Below are positions 56,385 through 64,000 of a stretch of DNA of 64,000 bases, one piece after another; within the stretch, counting starts at the first letter, position 1; each line of letters begins with the position of its first letter. Made by a program: the position numbers and the translations under genes. The stretch spans positions 186,001-250,000 of the forward strand of contig JAUHWT010000005.1 in assembly GCA_030427145.1 (NCBI GenBank), in the 5' to 3' direction. The notes under the pieces were generated by a model that was given only the letters and a program-made list of their open reading frames with translations, searched no databases and had not been told where the DNA came from. Origin of the DNA: Alphaproteobacteria bacterium. Its GTDB lineage: Bacteria > Pseudomonadota > Alphaproteobacteria > Rhodobacterales > Rhodobacteraceae.

Positions 56385-56441
56385 CAGCGCCGGATAACCC
56401 TCTCAAACCCTGCCCGGTCGAAACGGGCGCCCGTTCGCATA

Positions 56442-56876
56442 TTATCCACAGTTAACCGGAGGACGAACGGCAATAAACGTCCTTGCCAAGGGGGCACCAT
56501 CCGGGTCCACAATCAGGTCCAGCCGGGACGGCCCAACGCTGACCACCGACGCACGAATTGTGCCTCCGTCTTCCACGTCTTCCCAAACCACGGTGGCCTC
56601 ATCCACCCAGCGCCAGGCCGTCAGGCGAAATGGCCCACCGCAACTGCCATTCATCAATGTCCCGTCCGAAAAGAATGCCAGCACTTCTGCGGCCCGGTCA
56701 GGCTGCGACGCATCCAGCCAAACCCTGTTTTCGACCAGTGCTTCCATACCTTCATTGGATGATCCTACTCCGGGCAAATCGACAGAAGGCACGCGCATGG
56801 AACCGCAGCCCGAAAGGATCAGGAAACCAAAACAGAATAGAAAATATATGCGCAGTGCGATCAAATTGCGGTGCAT
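56442..56876 (-). CDS. Lipoprotein, unknown
   Basis: This 144-residue predicted lipoprotein has a signal sequence ending in the lipobox LSGC (Cys about 24). The mature part has WLDASQPDRAAEVLAFFSDGTLMNGSCGGPFRLTAWRWV, a pattern suggesting a META- or lipocalin-like beta barrel with one disulfide (two Cys), but no family is certain. It is transcribed alone between tRNA-Leu and the kinase-like gene. Confidence 0.8.
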   Translation of the reverse strand: MHRNLIALRIYFLFCFGFLILSGCGSMRVPSVDLPGVGSSNEGMEALVENRVWLDASQPDRAAEVLAFFSDGTLMNGSCGGPFRLTAWRWVDEATVVWEDVEDGGTIRASVVSVGPSRLDLIVDPDGAPLARTFIAVRPPVNCG

Positions 56877-56975
56877 GATCCGACACTACAACAGGATCCA
56901 GAAAATCACAGAGTTTTCCGACCGTTTATCGGATTATGCCAAAGTTTCCTGAAACGGTATCAAAGTCTGGGAAAT

Positions 56976-57062
56976 TGGTGCGGCTGAGAAGACTCGAACT
57001 TCCACGGGAGTTACCCCACAGCGACCTCAACGCTGCGCGTCTACCAATTCCGCCACAGCCGC
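56976..57062 (-). tRNA. tRNA-Leu (anticodon GAG)
   Basis: An 87-base type II tRNA with a long variable arm and encoded CCA. Acceptor GCGGCTG pairs with CAGCCGC; anticodon stem CAGCG/CGCTG with loop TTGAGGT, anticodon GAG; T-arm contains GTTCGAGTC. It reads CTC and CTT. Confidence 0.97.
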
Positions 57063-57241
57063 ACTCACTTGTGGGGCGGCTTCTAGCAAAGCCATCTGAT
57101 CTCCACAAGGCCTGAAATGACCGCAAATCACCAATATTCGAAATACGTCAATGCGTCGTTTCAGGCCGGTGAACACGAGCAGTAAACTGGTCTCCATTCC
57201 CCGGCACGTGGCGTCCAATAATACGTCGCCCGACGGAATCC

Positions 57242-57267
57242 GGATCCGCAGGAATACCTGCGGATCC
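57242..57267 (-). terminator. Hairpin at the end of the CheB/CheR gene
   Basis: GGATCCGCAGG-(4 bases)-CCTGCGGATCC is a perfect 11-bp stem directly after the cheB/cheR stop codon. There is no T run after it, so it may protect the mRNA end or stop transcription with help. The 180 bases between it and tRNA-Leu hold nothing I can support. Confidence 0.6.
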
Positions 57268-60165
57268 TCAAGAATCCTCGAGGCTTACCGCTGCCAGATC
57301 CCTGATGCTTCCAGTGTCGGAAATGTCCGTGCCAACAACGAAGATCATTGGTGATTTTTCGTCCTTGCCCTCGTGCAGAAAACGACCGAACGTCAAAAGG
57401 AGTTTTTCACCCCGATGCTTGGTAGCAATGGCAACCTGAACGCGTTTGGAATCAGGCTCTCCTTCGATCAGCTGCCGGTCGACATCTTTCAACATGGGAA
57501 CGTGCTCAGGATCGACAAAATCGTAGTAGTTCTTGCCCTCAGCATCCGCCCTTGTCGTGCCCAGCGACTCGGCCATCTTTTCGCTGATCCGGATGATCGT
57601 GCCATCCGCCGTGTGGTTCATGATATGAAAGCTGGTCTGGTTCAGGATCACGTCCAGTTCCTGAACGATTCCCGGAAAGTCAGACACAACGATCGTTATC
57701 CCAAGAACCTGCCCCTTCATGTCGAAAAATGGCGAGCAGCTCAGCTTGTAACGCACGCCTTCCGAGGAAAATTCCCGCTCAGCCGGCTCACCCAGATGCA
57801 GAGCCTCGCTGCATATCGGCGCGAGCGCCGGGAAATTTTCTGGCAACACGCACTGGCTGACATGCGGCGACGCGATGGGCAGGCTTAGACCATACATTTT
57901 CACGGCAGCATTCGTGGCCTGTGAGACCTGGAGCGCTGTATCGAGGACCAAAATCGACAGAGGTGTGGTCTCGAGAACGGATACAAGTTCACCGGTCCGG
58001 CCACTGAGTTCAGCGGCCGTCACCTGAAGCTCCTCGTTAACGGTGATCAGTTCCTCATTGGTGGACTGCAACTCCTCATTTGAGGTTTCCAGTTCCTCGT
58101 TGGTCGCCTGAAGCTCCTCGTTGGTGGACTGAAGTTCCTCGTTCAGCGACTGAAGTTCCTCATTTGAAGTCTCAAGTTCCTCAATCGTTTGCTGCAGGGC
58201 CTCCCGGGTGGTTGCGACCTCATTTTCCAGCAGATTGATGTGATTGGATACCGGGTCGCCAGTGCCGTCTTCCACGGAAGCAGGGACGGTTTTGGAGAAA
58301 TCAATGGGCGTTTCCCGAATTACAAGCAGAGCAGCCCGCTCGTTAATGTTCTTCGCAACAATCGGATAGGCTTCGAGGCGCACTTCCGCGTCATCGCCGT
58401 TTGCCAGAAGGTGACGGACCCCCACCCTGTGCTCGCCATTTTTGAGAGCCATGGTGATGAGGCTTCTGGCTTCCTCCCGGAGCGGACGGCGCAACAGGTC
58501 GAGATGCATCTTGAGACTGCTGGTCTGATTCATCTCGATATATGGGCTTACGTCGCCGTAAACACGGGCGATCGAGTAATCGTCGGTAACGAGAAGCGAG
58601 TTCTTACCAAGCGACTTCGCTAGAGCTTCGAAAAGCTGCCTGTCAGTTGAGTTCCCGGAGTCCGATGTCTGGTCCCTTGATGGCAGTTGCCGCGACTGAT
58701 TGTTTGCACGAACACGCGAATAGGGCGTGATCTCCGGTCGACGGATCGATCGCTTGCGGTAGATATGCGAGGAGTGCCGCTCGGGGATGAAAAGCTCATC
58801 TGAGCCGGCTACCGTCTCGGCAGTTCCGAGGAACAGGAGCGACGAGTTGGTCATCGCATAGTGGAACCGGGCCATGACCTTCTGTTGCAGGCTGTTGCCG
58901 AAATAGATGAGCAGGTTGCGACAACAGAGAAGATCCACCTTCTGGAACGGCGGATCCTGGCAGACATTGTGATCAGAAAAAAGGATTGCTGACCGAAGTG
59001 AGTCCACGACCCGAACACTGTCCGCCTGACGCACCAGGTACTTATCCGCGAGCTTTTTGGGAATATCGTTCAGAGCGGCCAGGCCGTAAACGCCTTTGCG
59101 CGCAATCTGAATGGCGTCCTTGTCGATGTCCGTGGCAAAAATCTGAACCCGGTCCTTCAGCGACACCTGCGGACCGCCCAGAGCCTCTGACAACAGCATG
59201 GCAATGGAATACGCCTCCTCGCCTGTCGCACATCCTGCGATCCAGACCCGCATCTGGCGGCCACTGCATTTCACGATCAGTTCGGGAATGAGACGTTCGA
59301 GATGCTCGAATTCAGGCTTATCCCTGAAGAACCGCGTCACGGAAATCAGCAGGTCCTTAAACAGCGCATCAACCGCATGGGGATTGTCCCGACAAAAACG
59401 CGTGTATTCCTCCTTCGTGTCGATCCCGAGCGCAATCATACGCCGCTCAATTCGTCGACCAATAGTGGTCTGTTTGTAATCACGGAAATCGACGCGTGTT
59501 CGCGCGAGCAGGATCTGGAGAAGGTCGGAATTCGGCGACTGTTCGAGGTTATCCTTGCGGAACTCGTCAAAATCGCGGGGTGACGTCAGAATTTTCTGCA
59601 GATGGGTTCCGATGGCCTGCGGGCTCAGAATGAGGTCAACGCATCCGGATTGAATGGCCGATGTAGGCATTCCGTCGTACTTTGCAGTCTCCCCATCCTG
59701 AGCGATGGTAATGCCGCCTGCTTCGCGAATCGCCTGTACGCCATACGCGCCGTCGGTTCCCGTTCCCGATAGAATGATCGCCATCGATTTTGCGCCATGC
59801 TTGTCCGCGAGACTGAGCAAAAACCTATCGACCGAAGGCTTGGGCGACGCCACCTCCGAACTTGGATCCACCAGACGCAGACTGGTGCCGTCGTAGATAA
59901 CATCCGTATTTGGCGGTGTAATATAGATGACATTCGGTTCCGGCACGATACCGTCCGTGACGTCCTTCACCTGAAGCGAGGTCTGCCGGCCGACAAGTTC
60001 CGTCATCAGACTTTTGTGATGCGGCGACATGTGCTGCACGACGACATATGATACCGGCAGGTCCACCGGGAGGGTCGAGACAAGTTCGCGTATCGCCTCC
60101 AACCCGCCTGCAGACGAACCGACAGCAATAATTGTTAGCTTTTCCTTAACAGCCGTTTCCAGCAT
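57268..60165 (-). CDS. CheB-CheR-PAS fusion signalling protein
   Basis: This 965-residue cytosolic protein joins a CheB methylesterase domain (about 10-190: GSSAGGLEAI with S17/S18, VVQHMSPHH, LSGTGTDGAYG), a CheR methyltransferase domain (about 205-480: DYKQTTIGRRIERRM, IAGCATGEEAYS), a PAS-like region, a coiled coil of seven exact heptads (NEEL repeats, about 665-712) and two further PAS domains. It ends after the last PAS without the histidine kinase that many such fusions carry. There are no other chemotaxis genes, so it probably signals in another pathway. It is divergent from the unknown paralogue pair. Confidence 0.9.
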   Translation of the reverse strand: MLETAVKEKLTIIAVGSSAGGLEAIRELVSTLPVDLPVSYVVVQHMSPHHKSLMTELVGRQTSLQVKDVTDGIVPEPNVIYITPPNTDVIYDGTSLRLVDPSSEVASPKPSVDRFLLSLADKHGAKSMAIILSGTGTDGAYGVQAIREAGGITIAQDGETAKYDGMPTSAIQSGCVDLILSPQAIGTHLQKILTSPRDFDEFRKDNLEQSPNSDLLQILLARTRVDFRDYKQTTIGRRIERRMIALGIDTKEEYTRFCRDNPHAVDALFKDLLISVTRFFRDKPEFEHLERLIPELIVKCSGRQMRVWIAGCATGEEAYSIAMLLSEALGGPQVSLKDRVQIFATDIDKDAIQIARKGVYGLAALNDIPKKLADKYLVRQADSVRVVDSLRSAILFSDHNVCQDPPFQKVDLLCCRNLLIYFGNSLQQKVMARFHYAMTNSSLLFLGTAETVAGSDELFIPERHSSHIYRKRSIRRPEITPYSRVRANNQSRQLPSRDQTSDSGNSTDRQLFEALAKSLGKNSLLVTDDYSIARVYGDVSPYIEMNQTSSLKMHLDLLRRPLREEARSLITMALKNGEHRVGVRHLLANGDDAEVRLEAYPIVAKNINERAALLVIRETPIDFSKTVPASVEDGTGDPVSNHINLLENEVATTREALQQTIEELETSNEELQSLNEELQSTNEELQATNEELETSNEELQSTNEELITVNEELQVTAAELSGRTGELVSVLETTPLSILVLDTALQVSQATNAAVKMYGLSLPIASPHVSQCVLPENFPALAPICSEALHLGEPAEREFSSEGVRYKLSCSPFFDMKGQVLGITIVVSDFPGIVQELDVILNQTSFHIMNHTADGTIIRISEKMAESLGTTRADAEGKNYYDFVDPEHVPMLKDVDRQLIEGEPDSKRVQVAIATKHRGEKLLLTFGRFLHEGKDEKSPMIFVVGTDISDTGSIRDLAAVSLEDS
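58028..58174 (-). repeat. Tandem 21-bp repeat encoding NEEL heptads
   Basis: Seven 21-base units inside the CheB-CheR-PAS gene, each encoding x-N-E-E-L-x-x. They form the coiled coil between CheR and the final PAS domains and are a normal part of this protein family. Confidence 0.9.
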
Positions 60166-60395
60166 TTTTCAGGTTCCATCAACATAAGAGAATTCAACCC
60201 TAACGGGTTCAACCGCAATTGTCCTCTAAAATAAGGGGTTTTTGCCCCTCCCGGTCTTAATCAAATCCAAGGCAGCCAAACAACCGCGTTTTGCTGCACC
60301 TGCGTCAGCACAGGCTTTCGTTTACCATTTGTCAATAAAATCCCCATAAGACTAAATCTCCTAAAATTTTGTTCGAATTGCGAAGGACGGACATT

Positions 60396-61100
60396 GTGAC
60401 TTCAGACCTGACTTCGAATGACAAGCCACGTTACCTCACCCTCAATTTATTTCTGCGGGATGACGGCGGCATAAATGTACGATCCTGCGAAGTCGTGGGG
60501 CCCGGGTTTCGTAATCGAACGTCGTTTCAGGGCAAAAGCGAACTCGACCATGTCTTGGTATCCGAACTTTCTGGCGCGATTAGCAGCTGTCTGGATAAAA
60601 TCAAGGACGGCTCGCGGGCGCTCTCGCTGCCAGATTTTGTGGTCGAAATGCCCGGCCTGATTCTGGCCGGCGTAAGGGTTTTCGTGTCGCTGGCAGTCGA
60701 CGGTGTGAAAAACGTCATCTTCCGGTTCCTTGAGTTTGTTGGGGGCATCAACCACGCTTTTAAGGCGAGCGTTGGTCTCGAGATGTCCGCGACGAGCCAG
60801 ATGGAACGTCTGGCAATGAACATATTGTCCGACCTTTGCCTGCCACTCCTTAACCTCTGCAAGGCAGCGGAACTGGCTCAAATTGGTGATAACAGCCGCA
60901 TGTGCAAATATCTGGTGGAGCGGGCCAACGAAGTGGAGTTCCAGGCCGAACTTCTCAAACGGTTCGTTTTCAACAGTAGCGAGCCGGAACGGGTGGCGAT
61001 CAGCTCTTCAAGCGATTCGCGTCGGCGAAGCCGACCTTTGCAGCGCAGTGCGCAAAATCAGGTGCTGCACGAGGACGGCGAAATTCTGACCGACCAATGA
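60396..61100 (+). CDS. Unknown protein, paralogue A of a pair
   Basis: This 234-residue soluble protein belongs to no family I recognise. It begins (after a short polar N-terminus) with RYLTLNLFLRDDGGINVRS, then alternating strands and helices including PDFVVEMPGLILAGVRVFVS and IFRFLEFVG, a helical part (MERLAMNILSDLCLPLLNLC) and ends in a basic Ser/Arg tail (SDSRRRSRPLQRS). There is no signal peptide or membrane segment. It matches the next gene over about 185 residues, roughly half identical by eye. Start GTG at 60396 with AAGGACGG before it. Divergent from the CheB-CheR-PAS gene across 230 bases. Confidence 0.8.
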   Translation: MTSDLTSNDKPRYLTLNLFLRDDGGINVRSCEVVGPGFRNRTSFQGKSELDHVLVSELSGAISSCLDKIKDGSRALSLPDFVVEMPGLILAGVRVFVSLAVDGVKNVIFRFLEFVGGINHAFKASVGLEMSATSQMERLAMNILSDLCLPLLNLCKAAELAQIGDNSRMCKYLVERANEVEFQAELLKRFVFNSSEPERVAISSSSDSRRRSRPLQRSAQNQVLHEDGEILTDQ

Positions 61101-61264
61101 TCCATTCGGTTTAGGACAAACTTTTTTTCCATTTTGTATTATGGCGTGGCGGCAGTTTTCTAATTCCTCCCGCGCACATTGTTGTGCCCGCAAAATGGCC
61201 GGCTCCCCCCTTCAGTCCTGTATCCAAGGCGTACGAAAAAACCGTACGGTTTTGATTTGCGAAC

Positions 61265-61296
61265 CCCAACTCTCTCAAAAATTTGAGACACTTGGG
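61265..61296. promoter_or_regulatory. Large dyad between the paralogous genes
   Basis: CCCAA-CTC-TCTCAAA-AA-TTTGAGA-CAC-TTGGG is symmetrical over 32 bases with only a 3x3 internal mismatch. It lies 99 bases before paralogue B and could be an operator or a stable leader hairpin. A second dyad, CGTACG-N7-CGTACG with a T-rich tail, lies at about 61228-61250 and may end paralogue A. The rest of this 294-base gap is AT-rich and has no gene. Confidence 0.5.
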
Positions 61297-61394
61297 CTAA
61301 TCGCGGCTGCGGCGTTTATCTTTTGTAAACCAATTTAAAATAATTCCTAACATCGCATGAACAACATCTTAACAGCACGGAAGGGGCGGAACCG

Positions 61395-62051
61395 TTGGAC
61401 GTAGAAAACCATAACAGGGTGTCCGGGCGCTATATCACTCTGAACCTCGCCCTGAAGGATGATGAGAACATTGAGGTGCTGTCCTACGATGTGTTCACGG
61501 GCGGATTTCACAACACGACAATGTTCAACAAAAACAGCACCATCGATGAAGTCCTGGTCGATGAGCTTGCCAGTGCGATCAAGTACTGCACCAGACGCCT
61601 GAACGACGACCTGCAAATGCTGGTGTTACCGGACTTTCTGATTCAGATGCCCGGACTGGTCCTGTCCGGAGCCCGCGTCATCATATCGCAAACCAGAGAT
61701 GGCGCACGGACAGTCATTTTCCGGTTTAAGGATTTTGTTGGAAACGTTGCGGGCGCCTTCAAGAAAAATGTGGGGCTCGCATTGTCGGACACCAGCCAAT
61801 TCGAGTTGATGGCCGTCGACATTCTCTCAGATATCTGCAGCCCGCTCATTGATCTTTGCACCCGTCCGGAAGTTACCCAGGTGGGCCGCCAGAGCGGTGT
61901 TGGAAAGCAACTGTCCAGCATCGCGGCGGAAATAGAGTTTCAGCTCGATTTACTACGGCGTTTCGTGTTCCCGGAACCTCCTGCAGCAAAAAAGGCCCAG
62001 CGACGGCCACAGTTGGCATATCAACAGCAGGAGGCCCACCACGCGGGCTGA
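61395..62051 (+). CDS. Unknown protein, paralogue B of a pair
   Basis: This 218-residue soluble protein is the second copy of the family seen at 60396: RYITLNLALKDDENIEVLS, PDFLIQMPGLVLSGARVII, VIFRFKDFVGNVAGAFKKNV and IEFQLDLLRRFVF line up with the first copy. The tail is Ala/Gln/Lys-rich (PAAKKAQRRPQLAYQQQ) and not related. The most likely start is a TTG at 61395 behind AAGGGGCGG; no ATG fits. No cysteine pair or metal motif is apparent. The gap in front of it has its own dyads, so it may be separately regulated. Function unknown. Confidence 0.8.
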   Translation: MDVENHNRVSGRYITLNLALKDDENIEVLSYDVFTGGFHNTTMFNKNSTIDEVLVDELASAIKYCTRRLNDDLQMLVLPDFLIQMPGLVLSGARVIISQTRDGARTVIFRFKDFVGNVAGAFKKNVGLALSDTSQFELMAVDILSDICSPLIDLCTRPEVTQVGRQSGVGKQLSSIAAEIEFQLDLLRRFVFPEPPAAKKAQRRPQLAYQQQEAHHAG

Positions 62052-62109
62052 CGAAATCCTCCGATACCGTCCCTGTCCGTAGAGGCTTGAAAACAACCTT
62101 AGAGTTTGG

Positions 62110-62316
62110 TCACGCTTGCGTGGCCAACACATCACCCAGCCAGTCGTTGAATACCGCAAGGCGTCGTAGACCGGAGCTTCGCGTGAAATAGAGCGCAGTG
62201 ATTTAGAGGGGCTTTGCCTCAAGCTGACCTGGAAAAAGCTCAACCAGCCGCCCGTCTTAAATGTCCCGCGTTACAAGATAGTCCGAAAAACGCGAAATTC
62301 CCGTTGCGCACAGGAC
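62110..62316 (-). pseudogene. Remnant of a LysR-type regulator (C-terminal part)
   Basis: Read on the minus strand in one frame, these 69 codons spell ATGISRFSDYLVTRDI-stop-DGRLVELFPGQLEAKPL-stop-ITALYFTRSSGLRRLAVF and end with a natural stop, closely resembling the end of the LysR effector domain. Two TAA codons (62257-62259 and 62203-62205) interrupt it. Nothing resembling the HTH or the start is found upstream (62317-62617), so most of the gene is gone. The rest of the 566-base gap contains no supported gene other than the promoter region of the gene at 62618. Confidence 0.75.
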
Positions 62317-62617
62317 AACCAAAATTGCGCGAGCAGGCCCGCGTTCTGACGTCACCCCGCCTCCTACTTGTCTATCTTTATCACTGCCGTGGGTCACGGC
62401 GGCAATTTCAAATGCCACGAAATGCCCTTGGCTGAATCATTAATTCTGGCCGTCTGTTGATCGTACACACGCGGCGAAAAACTCACGGATGGCTTTCCAG
62501 TGGCGAAAAGTTTCGAAATGATCCGGGGTGGCTGAATCGCACGGCCATCCCTACATGGCGTGGGTGTCCGACCGGCACACAGTATGCAGGAACCCCAACT
62601 GACGTCAGGAACAGGCC

Positions 62618-63268
62618 ATGAGCACCCCAAACCCAATCCGTGTGGACATCGTATCGGACGTAATCTGTCCCTGGTGCGTCATAGGGTACCGCCAGTTGGC
62701 GAAAACGGCGGAAAAAACCGGTATTCCCATTGAGGTGCACTGGCATCCATTTGAACTCAATCCCGACATGGCCCCGGAGGGTGAGAACCTGCGAGAACAT
62801 ATCGCCGCCAAATACGGGACCACTCCCGAAGCCTCCCGTGAGGCACATGTCCGACTGACCGAACTTGGCGCGGCCCTTGGGTTTGAATTCAACTACACGG
62901 ATGACATGCGGATGGTTAACACTTTCCGCGCACACCAGTTGATTGACTGGGCCGAGGACGCGGGCAAAGGCCATGAGACCAATGCCGCGTTGATGGAAGC
63001 TTTCTTTACCCATCGGCGCAATCTCAACGATATTTCCGTTCTGGCCGAGGAAGCCGCAAAAATCGGTCTCGACCAAGATGCGGCGCGAACCATGCTTGAA
63101 AGCGGCGAAATGGCGGATATCGTTCGCGAGAAAGAACAGTTCTGGACGTCACGTGGTGTAACCGGAGTTCCCGGCACGATCTTTGCTCGGCAACATTTTG
63201 TGTCCGGCGCACAGGGCGAGGAAAACTATGGACGCATCCTCGAACTTCTTGCAAAGGAAGTTGCATGA
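62618..63268 (+). CDS. FrnE-like DsbA family oxidoreductase
   Basis: This 216-residue cytosolic DsbA-family protein has the active site CPWC (DVICPWCVIGYRQL, residues about 15-28) and the family block HWHPFELNPDMAPEGENL, plus VTGVPGTIFARQHFVSGAQ with the cis-Pro. FrnE-type proteins are disulfide oxidoreductases; their physiological partners are mostly unknown. The ATG follows AGGAACAGG. It overlaps the GNAT gene by ATGA, beginning an operon of three. Confidence 0.9.
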   Translation: MSTPNPIRVDIVSDVICPWCVIGYRQLAKTAEKTGIPIEVHWHPFELNPDMAPEGENLREHIAAKYGTTPEASREAHVRLTELGAALGFEFNYTDDMRMVNTFRAHQLIDWAEDAGKGHETNAALMEAFFTHRRNLNDISVLAEEAAKIGLDQDAARTMLESGEMADIVREKEQFWTSRGVTGVPGTIFARQHFVSGAQGEENYGRILELLAKEVA

Positions 63269-63543
63269 CTGAAATCCATCGCGCGGAAGGCGAAAGCAAA
63301 GGCCGCTACTGGCACGAAATTGATAGCCATGTGGCGGAACTGACCTACACCCGGGTGGGCAAAACTCAGATCATCATTGATCACACGGCGGTTCCCGATG
63401 CGCTTCGTGGACGCGGAGCCGGCGCAAAACTCGTGGAACGCGCGGTAAATGACGCCCGTGCCGAGGGTTTGAAGGTCATACCTCTCTGTCCCTTTGCGAA
63501 AGCGCAAATCTCACGACACACGGAGTGGCAGGACGTTCTATAG
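63265..63543 (+). CDS. Small GNAT-like N-acetyltransferase
   Basis: This 92-residue protein is a short GNAT of the YjdJ/COG2388 type: IIDHTAVPDALRGRGAGAKLV contains the acetyl-CoA loop (RGRGAG) and VIPLCPFAKAQISRHTE the end of the fold. Substrate unknown; the plant and human relative NATD1 is also unassigned. It overlaps the FrnE-like gene by 4 bases. Confidence 0.88.
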   Translation: MTEIHRAEGESKGRYWHEIDSHVAELTYTRVGKTQIIIDHTAVPDALRGRGAGAKLVERAVNDARAEGLKVIPLCPFAKAQISRHTEWQDVL

Positions 63544-63570
63544 AGCGCCTCCTGATCGAAGGAGACAGGC

Positions 63571-64000
63571 TTGGCCAAGGTCCTGCACATTTTCGCACAC
63601 CCCGGACAGGGCACGTCGCGCGTCAACCTGGCGCTCTGGAAAGCGGCCCAATCCGTCGACGGCATAACAGGCGTCGATTTGTATGCGGTTTATCCACGCT
63701 ACGACATCGACATTGATGTCGAGCAACAACGGCTTCTGGACCACGACGTGATCGTTTTGCAGTTTCCCCTGTTCTGGTACTCCTGCCCTGCCTTGGTGAA
63801 GGAATGGATCGATCTGACGTTCGAACACGGGTTTGCCTACGGACAGGACGGAGATTGCCTGAAGGGAAAACACCTGATGCTGGCCCTGACCACGGGCGGT
63901 CCGCACGGAGCCTACAGCCAGCAGGGTTACCAGCACTTCGAACTCCGTACCTTTTTGACGCCTTTTGAGCAGACCGCACGACTGTGTCAGATGGGCTTCC
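63571..64000 (+). CDS. NAD(P)H-dependent flavodoxin-fold oxidoreductase, 3' end outside window
   Basis: This reading frame starts at a TTG (63571) behind GAAGGAGA and is open to the last base of the window. The visible 143 residues are of the KefF/KefG/MdaB type (flavodoxin-like quinone reductase): VLHIFAHPGQGTSRVNLAL is the flavin phosphate loop, VIVLQFPLFWYSCPALVKEW the next strand and helix, and LALTTGGPHGAYS the second flavin loop. KefF-type proteins regulate potassium-efflux channels; others reduce quinones. It is 27 bases after the GNAT gene and probably in the same operon. The C-terminus lies downstream. Confidence 0.9.
   Translation, partial: MAKVLHIFAHPGQGTSRVNLALWKAAQSVDGITGVDLYAVYPRYDIDIDVEQQRLLDHDVIVLQFPLFWYSCPALVKEWIDLTFEHGFAYGQDGDCLKGKHLMLALTTGGPHGAYSQQGYQHFELRTFLTPFEQTARLCQMGF

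Noticed and set aside
58028-58174. Regular 21-bp repeats resembling a VNTR or CRISPR
   Set aside because: The repeats are in frame and encode NEEL heptads of a coiled coil common in CheB-CheR-PAS proteins; there are no unique spacers.
62483-63076. A 197-codon minus-strand open frame
   Set aside because: It is antisense to the FrnE-like gene and shows no protein features.

Overview
This 64 kb window is a stretch of chromosome from an alphaproteobacterium, most likely a member of the Rhodobacterales (Rhodobacteraceae in the broad sense). The evidence is the combination of small families typical of that class (DUF1150 behind Hsp20, DUF1244, DUF2853, DUF465, a DUF2312/GapR protein, a short protein resembling the RSP_7527 family, a TIGR01459 HAD hydrolase), a PhaR-controlled polyhydroxyalkanoate (PHA) pathway, and gene neighbourhoods I associate with that order (lgt-midA-pgeF, ubiK-ybjN-proC, ycgN-ribF-maoC-pyk). 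The order-level assignment is inference. No rRNA, CRISPR array, insertion sequence, phage or plasmid gene was seen; two tRNA genes are present. Coding density is high and most genes are housekeeping.

Layout. 0-8 kb: the end of an M42 aminopeptidase, two tandem paralogous lipoproteins, argB, a tight cluster (sterol-desaturase-type hydroxylase, ferredoxin-like protein, SixA-type phosphatase, HI0933-type flavoprotein), and serS. 7.6-13.7 kb: a DUF2306 membrane protein divergent from a TetR regulator across a striking double operator, then prs, a DsbA-like isomerase, ycgN-ribF and a PhaJ-like hydratase. 13.9-20.5 kb: pyk, N-formylglutamate amidohydrolase-like, DUF1244, HAD hydrolase, groESL with a CIRCE element, DUF2853. 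20.5-30.6 kb: purEK, hsp20 with a probable ROSE RNA thermometer, trxB, an Lrp regulator, pgeF-midA-lgt, ubiK, ybjN, proC, a phasin and a CsaA-like protein. 30.7-43.9 kb: pepF, a glycosyltransferase, kbl-tdh, a PHB-depolymerase-like esterase, cysK, an L,D-transpeptidase, gapR and assorted enzymes and regulators. 44-48.2 kb: PHA genes phaB, phaA, a short phaC with a tiny partner gene, and phaR. 48.2-56.9 kb: an EAL protein, a sulfotransferase-like protein, tRNA-Pro, a double cold-shock-domain protein, pdxH, rhlE and gpt. 57-64 kb: tRNA-Leu, a CheB-CheR-PAS signalling protein divergent from two paralogous proteins of unknown family, a decayed LysR remnant, and a run of FrnE-like, GNAT and flavodoxin-fold genes that leaves the window.

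How genes work together. phaA and phaB make (R)-3-hydroxybutyryl-CoA, the short PhaC probably polymerises it, the phasin coats granules, and the MaoC/PhaJ-like hydratase may feed in monomers from beta-oxidation. A 14-bp sequence (TTGCACTGCAACAT) upstream of both the phasin and the hydratase gene probably marks PhaR control. Kbl and Tdh form the threonine-to-glycine route, but this Tdh lacks all four cysteines of the structural zinc site. Heat-shock genes show two control layers: HrcA/CIRCE at groESL and an RNA thermometer at hsp20. The least explained part is 57.2-62.1 kb (CheB-CheR-PAS without a kinase plus two related unknown proteins with large dyads between them), which is my best candidate for an undescribed system.
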